Origin: Micromonospora parva | Lineage (GTDB): Bacteria > Actinomycetota > Actinomycetes > Mycobacteriales > Micromonosporaceae | Direction: 5' to 3' | NCBI RefSeq assembly: GCF_000718515.1 | Contig: NZ_JNZS01000010.1 | Span: 306,131 to 370,130, forward strand | DNA length: 64,000 nucleotides | In this document: positions 55,050-63,970 of the stretch, piece after piece | How the letters are laid out: every line of letters begins with the position of its first letter | Position numbering within the stretch: position 1 is the stretch's first letter | Notes under the pieces: generated by a model | Database searches by the model: none | Told to the model about the DNA's origin: nothing | What the model saw: only the letters and a program-made list of their open reading frames with translations | Position numbers and translations under genes: made by a program

Positions 55050-56360
55050 ATGGCAACGGCAACCCCGAAGAGATGGCCTGTCATCGCCGCCGCGGCCGCG
55101 CTGTTGGTCGCCGGCGCACCCGCCGTCGTCGCCAGCGCCGGCCCGTCCGGCACCACCGCCAGCCGATCCGACCGCGCCGAGTGGGCGGGCAGTTGGGCCA
55201 CCGCTGTCACCCGGGGCAACTCGGTCGGTTTGACCAACACCGGCCTCAACAACCAGAGCGTCCGGATGATCGTGCACGTGTCGGTGGGCGGCCCGGCGCT
55301 GCGGGTCCGGTTGAGCAACCTCTACGGCGAGCAGGCGGTCCAGGTCGGCCGTGCCACCGTCGCCCGGCCCAACACCACGACCCCCGACGACCTCTCCGAC
55401 ATCGACGCGGCGTCGGTGCGCCCGCTGACCTTCACCGGCGCCACCACGGCGACCATGAACCGCGGCGCGGAACTGCTCAGCGACCCGTTGCCCTTCCCGG
55501 TCGCCGACGACAGCGACCTGGTGCTCACCGTGCACTTCCCGACGCCGACCGGCCCGACCACCTTCCACGGGCAGTCCCAGCAGGCCAACTTCATCGGCGC
55601 CGGCGACCTGACCGGGGCGGCCGAGGGCACCGGGTTCACCACCCGTCCCACCTGCTGCTGGTTCTTCCTCTCCGGCGTCGACGTGCAACGCAAGGGCAGC
55701 CCCGGCGCGCTCGTCGTGCTCAGCGACTCCATCGGTGACGGCAACGGCAGCACCGTCAACGCCAACCGGCGCTGGCCCGACCTGCTCGCCGACCGGCTGC
55801 TGGCGGACCGGCCGGACAAGCGCACCCCGGGCGTGCTCAACCTGAGCCTGGCCGGCAACCGGCTCAACCACGAGGGCACCGAGCCGGGCGACGGCGACTA
55901 CCCCGGCTACTACCAGCTCGGCCCGAACGCGGCGGCCCGGCTCAACGAGGACGTCTTCGGCCAGACCGGGGTGCGGACCGTCGTCACCCACCTGGGCATC
56001 AACGACATCTGGATGTCGAACGACACACCCGAGGCGATCATTGCCACCCTGCGTCAGATCAACCAGCAACTCCAGCAGCGCGGGCTGACCAGCCTGGTGG
56101 CCACGCTGACGCCGTACGAGGGGCACGGCGCGCCGGGCGTGTGGACGCCGCAGAAGGAGGCCACCCGGCAGGCGGTGAACGCGTACCTGCGCGGCAGCCG
56201 GGAGTTCGACGGGCTGCTCGACTTCGACCGGGTGCTGCGTGACCCGGCCCGGCCCAGCCAGTTGCTGGCCGCGTACGACTCGGGGGACCACATCCACCCG
56301 AACGACGCCGGCAACCAGGCACTGGCCAACGCGGTGCCGCTGCGGCTGCTCGACCTGTGA
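55050..56360 (+). CDS. Secreted SGNH-hydrolase family esterase
   Basis: A protein of 436 aa with a Sec signal (KRWPVIAAAAALLVAGAPAVVASAG). An N-terminal beta domain (WAGSWATAVTRGN) precedes the hydrolase domain with VVLSDSIGDGNGS (nucleophile Ser), LGINDIWMS (block III) and DHIHPNDAGNQALA (Asp and His). This two-part layout is common for secreted actinomycete GDSL lipases/esterases. Substrates are unknown. ATG at 55050 with GGAGG upstream. A classical promoter precedes it. Confidence 0.82.
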   Translation: MATATPKRWPVIAAAAALLVAGAPAVVASAGPSGTTASRSDRAEWAGSWATAVTRGNSVGLTNTGLNNQSVRMIVHVSVGGPALRVRLSNLYGEQAVQVGRATVARPNTTTPDDLSDIDAASVRPLTFTGATTATMNRGAELLSDPLPFPVADDSDLVLTVHFPTPTGPTTFHGQSQQANFIGAGDLTGAAEGTGFTTRPTCCWFFLSGVDVQRKGSPGALVVLSDSIGDGNGSTVNANRRWPDLLADRLLADRPDKRTPGVLNLSLAGNRLNHEGTEPGDGDYPGYYQLGPNAAARLNEDVFGQTGVRTVVTHLGINDIWMSNDTPEAIIATLRQINQQLQQRGLTSLVATLTPYEGHGAPGVWTPQKEATRQAVNAYLRGSREFDGLLDFDRVLRDPARPSQLLAAYDSGDHIHPNDAGNQALANAVPLRLLDL

Positions 56361-56426
56361 CACCGGCCGGGGGCGGCGGGTGATCCCCGCCGCCCCGGCC
56401 ATCGACATCCTGGGGAGGAGTTGGCC

Positions 56427-57638
56427 GTGGACGTGGCGGAGATACTGACCGGCCTGTACAGCGAACAGGGCAGACAGGACCCGTACCCGTGGTACGCGCA
56501 GCTGCACCAGCTCGGCCCGATCAGCGCGGTGCCGCCGCGCGCCGAGCACCGCACGGTGGCCGCGGTGGCCGTCGGCTACGACCTCGTCGACGAGTTGCTG
56601 CGCGATCCGCAGTGGACGAAACAGCCGCCGCCGGGCTGGGAGGAACAGGAGATCCTGCGCACCTTCCAGACCTCGATGATGTTCGTCAACCCGCCCGATC
56701 ACACCCGGATGCGGCACGTCTTCTCCCGCACCTTCACGCCGCGCCGGCTCGGCGCGCTGGAACCGGTGATCCTGCGGGTGGTCGACGAGCTGCTGGACCG
56801 GATGGCGGACGCCGGCCCGGGCGTCGTCGACTTCGTGGCCGACTTCGCGTACCCGATCCCGGCCCTGGTGATGGCCGAGTTCATCGGCATCCCGGCCGCC
56901 GAGTTGCCGTGGTACCGCGAGCGGGTGGAGTGGATCGACGAGTTCCTGGACGTGGCGGGCAAGACCCCGCAGCGGCTGGCCGCGGCCAACACCGCCGCGC
57001 GGGAGTTGCGGGCCTTCTACCGGGAGTTGCTCGCACACCGCCGCCGGGCGCCCGGGGACGACCTGCTCAGCGGGTTGGTCGAGGCGCTCGACTCCGGGGA
57101 GGTGGAGCTGACCGAGGAGGAATTGATCAGCAACCTGATCGTGCTGTTCAACGCCAGCTTCGTCACCACCGTCTACATGTTCAGCAACGGGCTGCCGTTG
57201 CTGCTGGCGCAGCCGGAGACGGTCGCGGCGCTGCCCAGCGACGCCACACTGGCGCAGGGCTGCGTCGACGAGGTGTTGCGGTTGGCGAGCCCGGTGCACT
57301 TCCTGGCCCGCGCCGCGCCGGCCGACACCGTGCTGCACGGCGTGCCGGTCGCCACCGACGACAACGTGCTGATCATGATCGGGGCGGCCAACCGGGACCC
57401 GGCCCGCTTCCCGGCCCCGGACGCCTTCGACCCGACCCGTGCCGGCCCCCCGTCGCTGGCCTTCGGTGTCGGTCTGCACTTCTGCCTGGGCGCGGCGGTG
57501 TCGCGGTTGGAGGGTCGCCTCGCGCTGCCCCGGCTGTTCGCCCGGTTCCCCGCGCTGACCGTCACCGAGACGCCGACGTACAGCGGCAGCCTGTTCCTGC
57601 GCGGTATCGACAAGCTGCTGGTCAGCACCGGTGGATAG
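56427..57638 (+). CDS. Cytochrome P450 with atypical I-helix
   Basis: A protein of 403 aa. The heme-binding region is FGVGLHFCLGAAVSRLEG, and the K-helix ExxR is in VDEVLRLASP. In the I-helix the usual acid-alcohol pair (A/G-G-x-D/E-T) reads NASFVTT, so the Thr is present but the acid is Val. Such variants may use a different proton relay. It is the first gene of an operon with an esterase-like hydrolase, mandelate oxidase and aminotransferase, so it probably oxidises an aromatic intermediate. GTG at 56427 has GGGGAGGAG seven bases upstream. Confidence 0.85.
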   Translation: MDVAEILTGLYSEQGRQDPYPWYAQLHQLGPISAVPPRAEHRTVAAVAVGYDLVDELLRDPQWTKQPPPGWEEQEILRTFQTSMMFVNPPDHTRMRHVFSRTFTPRRLGALEPVILRVVDELLDRMADAGPGVVDFVADFAYPIPALVMAEFIGIPAAELPWYRERVEWIDEFLDVAGKTPQRLAAANTAARELRAFYRELLAHRRRAPGDDLLSGLVEALDSGEVELTEEELISNLIVLFNASFVTTVYMFSNGLPLLLAQPETVAALPSDATLAQGCVDEVLRLASPVHFLARAAPADTVLHGVPVATDDNVLIMIGAANRDPARFPAPDAFDPTRAGPPSLAFGVGLHFCLGAAVSRLEGRLALPRLFARFPALTVTETPTYSGSLFLRGIDKLLVSTGG

Positions 57639-57645
57639 GAGCGAC

Positions 57646-58635
57646 ATGACGCTGCATCCGGAGGTGGCGGCGTACCGGGCGGTCCGCGCCGCGGCCGGCA
57701 CCCCGCCGCTGTACACGCAGACCCTCGCCGAGGCGCGCGCCGCGGATCTGGCCGCGATCCGCGCCGGCGGCGGCCCGGTCGAGCCGGTGACCGAGGTACG
57801 CGACGAACGCATCCCCGGCCCCGCCGGGGAGCTGCCGCTGCGGGTGTACCGGCCGAGCGGTCCGGGTCCGCTGCCCACGGTGCTGTACTTCTTCGGCGGC
57901 GGCTGGACGCTCGGCAGCATCGACACCGCCGACGGCATCTGCCGGCGCCTGGCCAACGCCGTGCCCTGTCAGGTGATCACCGTCGGCTACCGCCTCGCCC
58001 CGGAGCACCCCTTTCCGGCGGCGGTGCACGACTGCCACGCCGCCACCTCGTGGATCGCCCGGCACGCCGACCGGCTGGGTGTGGACCCGACCCGGCTGGC
58101 GGTGGGTGGGGACAGCGCCGGCGGGAACCTGGCCGCGGCGGTCACCCTGCTCAGCCGGACGGACGGGCCCCCGCTCGCCGCGCAACTGCTGATCTACCCG
58201 AACACCGACCAGAGCGGCGACCCGGTCGGCGACGACGACCCGGCGCTGTTCAACAGGCATTCGGTTGCCTGGTACCGGAGGCACTACCTCTCCGACCCGG
58301 GGCACGCCCGGGATCCGCTGGCCTCGCCACTGCTCGCCGACGACCTGTCCGGGTTGCCGCCGGCGTTGGTGATCACCGCCGAACTGGACCCCCTGCGCGC
58401 CGAGGGGCAGCGGTACGCCGAGCGGCTGCGAGACGCCGGTGTGCCCACCCGCCTGGCGCACTACCCGGGCATGATCCACGGGTTCTTCGCCATGCCGGGA
58501 ACCTTCACCGACGGGCGGCGGGCGCAGGAAGGCGCGGCGGCCTTTCTCCGGGAACGCTTCGGGCTGTCGGCCGGGCCGGAAGCCGCCCAGGTGGACGAGC
58601 CGGCCGTGACGGGCCCGGCGGTGGCCGATGGCTGA
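57646..58635 (+). CDS. HSL-type alpha/beta hydrolase
   Basis: A protein of 329 aa of the hormone-sensitive-lipase group. Nucleophile elbow in GGDSAGGNLAAAV, Asp in ITAELDPLRAEG and His in GMIHGFFAMPG. The oxyanion motif HGGGW is changed to FGGGW (YFFGGGWTLGS), with His replaced by Phe. It would hydrolyse a small ester or lactone. ATG at 57646, eight bases after the P450 stop, with AGGAG; the stop overlaps the oxidase start by eight bases, so it is in the same operon. Confidence 0.82.
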   Translation: MTLHPEVAAYRAVRAAAGTPPLYTQTLAEARAADLAAIRAGGGPVEPVTEVRDERIPGPAGELPLRVYRPSGPGPLPTVLYFFGGGWTLGSIDTADGICRRLANAVPCQVITVGYRLAPEHPFPAAVHDCHAATSWIARHADRLGVDPTRLAVGGDSAGGNLAAAVTLLSRTDGPPLAAQLLIYPNTDQSGDPVGDDDPALFNRHSVAWYRRHYLSDPGHARDPLASPLLADDLSGLPPALVITAELDPLRAEGQRYAERLRDAGVPTRLAHYPGMIHGFFAMPGTFTDGRRAQEGAAAFLRERFGLSAGPEAAQVDEPAVTGPAVADG

Positions 58636-59731
58636 GCGGGTGCTGACCGACCTGCCGGCCGTCTCGCTCGCCGACTACGCCGAGCGGGCCCGGGCCGTGC
58701 TGGCGCCGGACGTGTGGGACTACCTGGCCGGCGGCAGCGCGGCCGAGGTGACCCTCGCCGCGAACCGGCACGCGCTGGACCGGGTCGCGGTGCTGCCCCG
58801 GGTGCTGCGTGGCGTGGACACCGTCGACCTCGGCGCCGGCCTGCTCGGCAGCCGGTACGCCATGCCGGTCGCAGTGGCGCCGATGGCGTACCAGCGGCTG
58901 GTGCACCCGGACGGGGAGCTGGGGCTCGCGGCGGCGGCCGGCGCGGCCGGCATCCCGTACCTGGCGAGCACGCTGGGCAGCACGCCGATCGAGCAGGTGG
59001 CCGGCGTGGGCGCGGACGTCTGGTTCCAGCTCTACTGGCTGCGCGACCGGGCTCTCGTCCGTGACCTGCTGGACCGGGTCGTCGCGGCCGGGTGCCGAGC
59101 GCTGGTGGTCACCGTGGACGTCCCGGTGCTCGGTCGACGTCCCCGGGACCTGCGCAACGCGTTCCGGCTGCCGACCGAGGTGGTGGCCGCGAACCTCCCC
59201 GAGGGCCGGGACGCGCTGGCGCACTCCGGTGCCCCCGGGGTGTCCGCGATCGCCGCGCACACCGCCGTGTCGTTCGCGCCGGCGTTGCGGTGGGCGGACC
59301 TGGCGTGGCTGCGCGAGCAGATCGACCTGCCGCTGGTGGTCAAAGGGCTGCTGGATCCGCGGGACGCGACCGAGGCGGTACGGGTCGGCGCGAACGCGGT
59401 GGTCGTCTCCAACCACGGTGGGCGGCAACTGGACGGTGCACCGCCGAGCGTCACCATGCTGCCGGAGGTCGTCGACGCGGTCGGGGGCGGCTGCCAGGTG
59501 CTGCTGGACAGCGGCATCCGCAGCGGCACCGACGTGCTGCGGGCGCTGGCGTTGGGTGCGTCCGGGGTGCTGGTCGGCCGGCCGCTGCTCTGGGCGCTGG
59601 CCGTCGGCGGCGAACCGGCGGCCCGGGACGCGTTGGCGCTGCTCGCCGCCGAGCTGACCGACGCGCTGACCCTGGCCGGCTGCGCCGACCCGGTGGCGGC
59701 CGGCGAGCTGCGTACCCTCCGGGTGGGTTGA
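58628..59731 (+). CDS. hmo: FMN-dependent 4-hydroxymandelate oxidase-like enzyme
   Basis: A protein of 367 aa of the 2-hydroxyacid oxidase family (glycolate oxidase, mandelate dehydrogenase). N-terminus SLADYAERARAVLAPDVWDYLAGGSA; FMN-binding LVVTVDVPVLGRRPRDLRN; catalytic His and Arg in VVVSNHGGRQLDG; phosphate binding in LLDSGIRSGTDVLRAL and GVLVGRP. It should oxidise 4-hydroxymandelate to 4-hydroxybenzoylformate. The assignment rests on family and context: HmaS at 39857 makes the substrate and the aminotransferase encoded next could use the product. Other 2-hydroxyacids are possible. ATG at 58628. Confidence 0.78.
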   Translation: MAERVLTDLPAVSLADYAERARAVLAPDVWDYLAGGSAAEVTLAANRHALDRVAVLPRVLRGVDTVDLGAGLLGSRYAMPVAVAPMAYQRLVHPDGELGLAAAAGAAGIPYLASTLGSTPIEQVAGVGADVWFQLYWLRDRALVRDLLDRVVAAGCRALVVTVDVPVLGRRPRDLRNAFRLPTEVVAANLPEGRDALAHSGAPGVSAIAAHTAVSFAPALRWADLAWLREQIDLPLVVKGLLDPRDATEAVRVGANAVVVSNHGGRQLDGAPPSVTMLPEVVDAVGGGCQVLLDSGIRSGTDVLRALALGASGVLVGRPLLWALAVGGEPAARDALALLAAELTDALTLAGCADPVAAGELRTLRVG

Positions 59732-59734
59732 GCG

Positions 59735-61063
59735 GTGACCGCCACCGAACGTGTCGACCTGGCCGTCGCCGACCTGCACCCCGCGCTGGGCGATCCGGCG
59801 TTGACGTCGATGAACTTCCTCAACGAGGTGTCCGAGCGGTACCCGGCGGCGGTGTCCCTCGCGGCCGGCCGGCCGTACGAGGAGTTCTTCGACCTCGCGG
59901 CGGTGCACCGGCACCTGGACACCTTCCACCGGCACCTCGTCGACGACCTGGGGCACCGACCCGAGCAGGCCCGGCGGCTGCTGCTGCAGTACGGCCGGAC
60001 CAAGGGCATCGTGCACCACCTGATCGCCCGTAACCTCGCCGTCGACGAGGGGATCACCGTCGACGGCGAGGACATCGTGGTGACCGTCGGCTGCCAGGAG
60101 GCCATGTTCCTGGTGCTGCGGGCGTTGCGGGCCGGGCCGACGGACGTGCTGCTGGCGGTCGCACCGACCTACGTCGGGCTGACCGGCGCGGCCCGGCTGG
60201 TGGACCTGCCGGTCTGGCCGGTGGCCGGTGGGCCGTCCGGGATCGACCTGGCCGACCTGGCCGCCCAGGTGCGCCGGGCCCGGGCGGCGGGGCTGCGGCC
60301 GCGCGCCTGTTACCTGATGCCGGACTTCGCCAACCCGTCCGGGGTCAGCATCGACACCGCCCACCGGCGGCGGTTGCTGGAACTGGCCGGGCAGGAGGAG
60401 CTGCTGCTGCTGGAGGACAACCCCTACGGCCTGTTCCCCGTCGACGACGGATCGCGCCCGCCCACCCTCAAGGCGTTGGACACCGGGCGGCGGGTCGTCT
60501 ACCTCGGCTCGTTCGCCAAGACCGTGCTCCCCGGGGCGCGGGTCGGGTACGTGGTCGCCGACCAGCGGGTGGCCGGCCCGGACGGGCGGGTCGGTCCGTT
60601 CGCCGATCAACTCGCCATGATCAAGAGCATGGTCACTGTGAACACGTCGCCGATCGCGCAGGCGGTGATCGGTGGCCGGCTGCTGGAGCACGGTTGCAGT
60701 CTGGTGGCCGCGAACACCCGGGAGCGGTCCGCGTACACCAGGAACCTGCGCCACCTGGTGGCCGGCCTGGCCCGGCGGTTCCCGCCCGGGGCGGACGGCG
60801 CGGCGGCCGTGCGGTGGACAGTGCCGGCCGGCGGGTTCTTCGTGGTGGTGACAGTGCCGTTCCCGGTCGACGACGCGTTGCTGGACCGCTCGGCGCGCGA
60901 CCACGGGGTGCTGTGGACGCCGATGGCGCACTTCTACGACGACACCGCGCCGGTCCACGCGTTGCGGTTGTCGGTCAGCGCGGTCACGCCGGAGCAGATC
61001 GACGTCGGGTTGGACCGGCTGGCGGCACTGATCACCGACGAGCGGGCCCGGCGGGCGGGTTGA
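59735..61063 (+). CDS. hpgT: PLP aminotransferase, hydroxyphenylglycine transaminase type
   Basis: A protein of 442 aa of the fold-type I aminotransferase family. VADLHPALGDPALTSMNFLNE and AAGRPYEEFFDL resemble HpgT of glycopeptide and CDA clusters. PLP sites: Asn/Tyr in MPDFANPSGVS, EDNPYGLF, and the Schiff-base Lys in YLGSFAKTVLPGARVGY. It is expected to transaminate 4-hydroxybenzoylformate to L-4-hydroxyphenylglycine with an amino donor such as tyrosine, which regenerates 4-hydroxyphenylpyruvate. Directly follows the oxidase gene by three bases, GTG at 59735. Confidence 0.78.
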   Translation: MTATERVDLAVADLHPALGDPALTSMNFLNEVSERYPAAVSLAAGRPYEEFFDLAAVHRHLDTFHRHLVDDLGHRPEQARRLLLQYGRTKGIVHHLIARNLAVDEGITVDGEDIVVTVGCQEAMFLVLRALRAGPTDVLLAVAPTYVGLTGAARLVDLPVWPVAGGPSGIDLADLAAQVRRARAAGLRPRACYLMPDFANPSGVSIDTAHRRRLLELAGQEELLLLEDNPYGLFPVDDGSRPPTLKALDTGRRVVYLGSFAKTVLPGARVGYVVADQRVAGPDGRVGPFADQLAMIKSMVTVNTSPIAQAVIGGRLLEHGCSLVAANTRERSAYTRNLRHLVAGLARRFPPGADGAAAVRWTVPAGGFFVVVTVPFPVDDALLDRSARDHGVLWTPMAHFYDDTAPVHALRLSVSAVTPEQIDVGLDRLAALITDERARRAG

Positions 61064-61139
61064 CGCACCGCGTTCACCTGATGGCAATGCGCGACGACCC
61101 GTGTGCCGCCGTCCTGGTTGGACGGACATAATAAGGCCC

Positions 61140-61391
61140 ATGGTTGCCTGGGAGTACGCCCTGCTCGTCCGTCGCTATCAGGGACAGGGCCGCAATTTTC
61201 ACGTCTCGTTCGTCTGGTACGCGCCGGACGGCTCACGCAAGGACATCACCGCGTACGGCGACACGGCCATCGCGCACCTCAACCGCGCCGGCCGGGAGGG
61301 GTGGGAGCTGGTCTCCGCCGCCGAGGACGTCAACAACGTCCAGGGCAGCACCGAAGTCCACCGCTACCACCTGAAGCGCCCCATCGTCTGA
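61140..61391 (+). CDS. Small conserved-looking protein, probable leaderless mRNA
   Basis: A protein of 83 aa: WEYALLVRRYQGQGRNFHVSF-type start (key residues WEYALL) and LNRAGREGWELVSAAEDVN. The GWELVS pattern is typical of small DUF4177-like proteins. Function unknown. The ATG at 61140 lies about eight bases after CATAAT (61127-61132) and has no Shine-Dalgarno sequence, so translation is probably leaderless. A strong bidirectional hairpin follows 10 bases after the stop. Confidence 0.65.
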   Translation: MVAWEYALLVRRYQGQGRNFHVSFVWYAPDGSRKDITAYGDTAIAHLNRAGREGWELVSAAEDVNNVQGSTEVHRYHLKRPIV

Positions 61392-61401
61392 GGGTGTCGG
61401 C

Positions 61402-61446
61402 CCGCCGCCGGTGCCGCTCACCGTGAGTGAGCGGCACCGGCGGCGG
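61402..61446. terminator. Perfect 20-bp hairpin terminator between convergent genes
   Basis: Arms at 61402-61421 and 61427-61446 are exact complements with a 5-base loop (cgtga). Serves both the 83-aa protein gene and glyA. Confidence 0.85.
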
Positions 61447-61468
61447 TGCCGTCGGCGGGTGCCGCCGC

Positions 61469-62905
61469 TCAGGCCAGGTCGATGCCGGGGTAGAGCGGGT
61501 GGGTGGCCAGCAGGTCGGTGGCCTGACGGGCGACCTTGTCGGCCAGGCCCGGGTCCAGGGTGTACTTCGCCTTCGACGGGGTGCCGTCGGCGTTGGCGCC
61601 GGCGGTGGTCTGGGTCAGCACGGTGTGGATCAACTCGGCGGTCTGGTCCATCTCGGCGGTGCCGAGGCCCCGGGTGGTCAGCGCCGGGGTGCCGATCCGG
61701 ATGCCGGACGTGTACCAGGCTCCGTTCGGGTCCTGCGGGACCGAGTTGCGGTTGGTGACGATGCCCGAGTCGAGCAGGGCCTGCTCGGCCTGCCGGCCGG
61801 TGAGCCCGTAACCGGACACGTCGATCAGCACCAGGTGGTTGTCGGTGCCACCGGTGACCAGCTTCGCGCCCCGGCGCAGCAGGCCCTCGGCGAGCGCCTG
61901 CGCGTTGTCCACGATCCGCCGGGCGTAGTCGGCGAAGTCGGGCCGGCGGGCCTCGGCGAGCGCGACCGCCTTGGCGGCCATCACGTGCGGAAGCGGGCCG
62001 CCGAGCACCATCGGGCAGCCCCGGTCCACCTGGTCGGCGAGCTCCGGCTGGCAGAGCACCATGCCGCCGCGCGGGCCACGCAACGACTTGTGCGTGGTGG
62101 TCGTGACGATGTGCGCGTGCGGCACCGGATCGAAGTCACCGGTGAAGACCTTGCCGGCCACCAGGCCCGCGAAGTGCGCCATGTCGACCATGAAGGTGGC
62201 GCCGACCGAGTCGGCGATCTCGCGCAGGATCCGGAAGTTCACCTTCCGGGGGTACGCTGAGTAGCCGCCCACCAGGATCAACGGCTTGAACTCCCGGGCG
62301 GCCTCGGCCACCCGGTCGTAGTCGATCAGGCCGGTCGCCGGGTCGGTGCCGTAGCTGCGCTGGTCGAACATCTTGCCGGAGATGTTCGGCCGGAAGCCGT
62401 GGGTGAGGTGGCCACCGGCGTCCAGCGACATGCCGAGCATCCGCTGGTTGCCCAGCTCGCGGCGCAGCGCGAACCAGTCGGCCTCGGTGAGGTCGTTGAC
62501 CTGGCGGACCTGGGCCTTCTTCAGGGCGGGGGACTCCACCCGGTCGGCCAGCACCGCCCAGAAGGCGACCAGGTTGGCGTCGATGCCCGAGTGCGGCTGC
62601 ACGTACGCGTGCGCGGCGCCGAACAGCTCCCGGGCGTGCTCGGCGGCGAGCGCCTCGACGGTGTCGACGTTCTGGCAGCCGGCGTAGAAACGGCGGCCGA
62701 CGGTGCCCTCGGCGTACTTGTCGCTGAACCAGTTGCCCATCGCCAGCAGGGTCGCCGGGGAGGCGTAGTTCTCGCTGGCGATCAGCTTGAGTGACTCCCG
62801 CTGGTCGGTCAGCTCGGCGCCGATGGCGTCGGCGACCCGCGGCTCGACAGCCCGGATCACCTCAAGGGCGCTGCGGAATGCGGTGGACTCGGCGTTGCGG
62901 GACAT
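61469..62905 (-). CDS. glyA: Serine hydroxymethyltransferase
   Basis: A protein of 478 aa. Landmarks: [62 protein letters not shown] and the PLP-binding Lys in [17 protein letters not shown]. It converts serine and tetrahydrofolate to glycine and methylene-tetrahydrofolate. About 50 residues longer than E. coli GlyA through insertions such as [18 protein letters not shown], as in a second SHMT type of actinomycetes. ATG at 62905 with GGAGG upstream. A ZTP riboswitch lies in the leader. Confidence 0.95.
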   Translation of the reverse strand: MSRNAESTAFRSALEVIRAVEPRVADAIGAELTDQRESLKLIASENYASPATLLAMGNWFSDKYAEGTVGRRFYAGCQNVDTVEALAAEHARELFGAAHAYVQPHSGIDANLVAFWAVLADRVESPALKKAQVRQVNDLTEADWFALRRELGNQRMLGMSLDAGGHLTHGFRPNISGKMFDQRSYGTDPATGLIDYDRVAEAAREFKPLILVGGYSAYPRKVNFRILREIADSVGATFMVDMAHFAGLVAGKVFTGDFDPVPHAHIVTTTTHKSLRGPRGGMVLCQPELADQVDRGCPMVLGGPLPHVMAAKAVALAEARRPDFADYARRIVDNAQALAEGLLRRGAKLVTGGTDNHLVLIDVSGYGLTGRQAEQALLDSGIVTNRNSVPQDPNGAWYTSGIRIGTPALTTRGLGTAEMDQTAELIHTVLTQTTAGANADGTPSKAKYTLDPGLADKVARQATDLLATHPLYPGIDLA

Positions 62906-62956
62906 GCGACCTCCTACAGACGTGCGGAAGGCCCAGGCGCTCGGCAGACGTCCTCA

Positions 62957-63013
62957 TGACGGGGCCGCTCCCCGATGGTTATCCATCCCCACGCGCCAGT
63001 AACGGCCCGCGAC
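62957..63013 (-). ncRNA. ZTP (pfl) riboswitch controlling glyA
   Basis: On this strand the leader contains the hallmark blocks of ZTP aptamers: GGGCCGTTACTGGCG, a short hairpin ATGG-ATAA-CCAT, then CGGGGAGCGGCCC, with GGGCCG pairing to CGGCCC as P1. ZTP accumulates when 10-formyl-tetrahydrofolate is short; binding normally turns on one-carbon genes such as glyA. The expression platform (62906-62956) ends in the glyA Shine-Dalgarno sequence; whether it acts by terminator or by ribosome-site masking is not clear. Confidence 0.9.
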
Positions 63014-63163
63014 GATCGTACCGGGCCGGGCCCGGTCGTTCGGGCCGCCCTCCGGGAGGCGACCCCCGCCGATGTGGTTGGGCGCTGCGTCGCGGGGCAC
63101 ACGGTAGGGGACCACCGCACCGTCACGGGTGCGGCCAGGGTTCGCACAGAAGGAGTCGAGAAC

Positions 63164-63970
63164 ATGACCACACCCACCTCCGACCGGCCGCTCGCCCTGG
63201 TGACCGGGGCCTCCAGCGGGATCGGGTACGAACTGGCGGCGCAGTTCGGTGAGCACGGCTTCGACCTGGTCATCGCCGCCGAGGACGAGGGCATCGAGTT
63301 GGCGGCACAGCAGCTGCGCCGGGACGGCGGACCGCAGATCTGGTCGGTCCGCGTCGACCTGGCCCGCGAGCAGGGCGTGACGGAGTTGGTGGCCGCCGTC
63401 ACCGCGACCGGACGACCGCTGGACGCGCTGGCGCTCAACGCCGGCCGGGGTGCCGGCGGCGCCTTCGTGGGCGGCACCGACCTCGCCGACGAGCTGGAGA
63501 TCGTCGACCTCAACGTGCGCTCGACGGTGCACCTGGCGAAGCGACTGCTGCCGGGGATGGTCGAGCGGGGTGCGGGCCGGGTGCTCTTCACCTCGTCGAT
63601 CGCCTCGACCATGCCGGGGCCGTTCCAGGCGGTCTACAACGCGTCGAAGTCGTTCGTGCAGTCCTTCGCCGAGGCGCTGCGCAACGAGTTGAAGGACACC
63701 GGCGTCACGGTGACCTCGCTCATGCCTGGACCAACCGACACGGAGTTCTTCGACCGCGCCGAGATGGAGGACACCCGGGTCGGCTCGGGTAAGAAGGACG
63801 ACCCGGCGAAGGTCGCCGCCCAGGGCTTCGAGGCGATGATGAGGGGCGATCAGACGGTCACCGCCGGGTCGCTGCTGAACAAGGTGCAGACCGCCGCCGG
63901 CAAGATCATCCCGGACAAGCTCAAGTCCGAGCAGCACCGCCGGATGGCCGAGCCAGGATCAGGAAACTGA
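63164..63970 (+). CDS. Short-chain dehydrogenase/reductase
   Basis: A protein of 268 aa, classical SDR. NAD(P)-binding ALVTGASSGIGYELA near residue 11, LALNAGRGAGGAF (NAG motif), catalytic Ser in FTSSIAS and the YNASK catalytic Tyr/Lys pair. The C-terminal 50 residues (KKDDPAKVAAQGFEAMMRGD) resemble the DltE-type group of SDRs. Its substrate is unknown. ATG at 63164 has AAGGAG nine bases upstream. It is divergent from glyA. The last 30 bases of the window are C-rich and non-coding. Confidence 0.85.
   Translation: MTTPTSDRPLALVTGASSGIGYELAAQFGEHGFDLVIAAEDEGIELAAQQLRRDGGPQIWSVRVDLAREQGVTELVAAVTATGRPLDALALNAGRGAGGAFVGGTDLADELEIVDLNVRSTVHLAKRLLPGMVERGAGRVLFTSSIASTMPGPFQAVYNASKSFVQSFAEALRNELKDTGVTVTSLMPGPTDTEFFDRAEMEDTRVGSGKKDDPAKVAAQGFEAMMRGDQTVTAGSLLNKVQTAAGKIIPDKLKSEQHRRMAEPGSGN

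Noticed and set aside
58505..61141. Minus-strand open frame of about 878 codons
   Set aside because: Antisense to the hydroxymandelate oxidase and aminotransferase genes; low-complexity composition.
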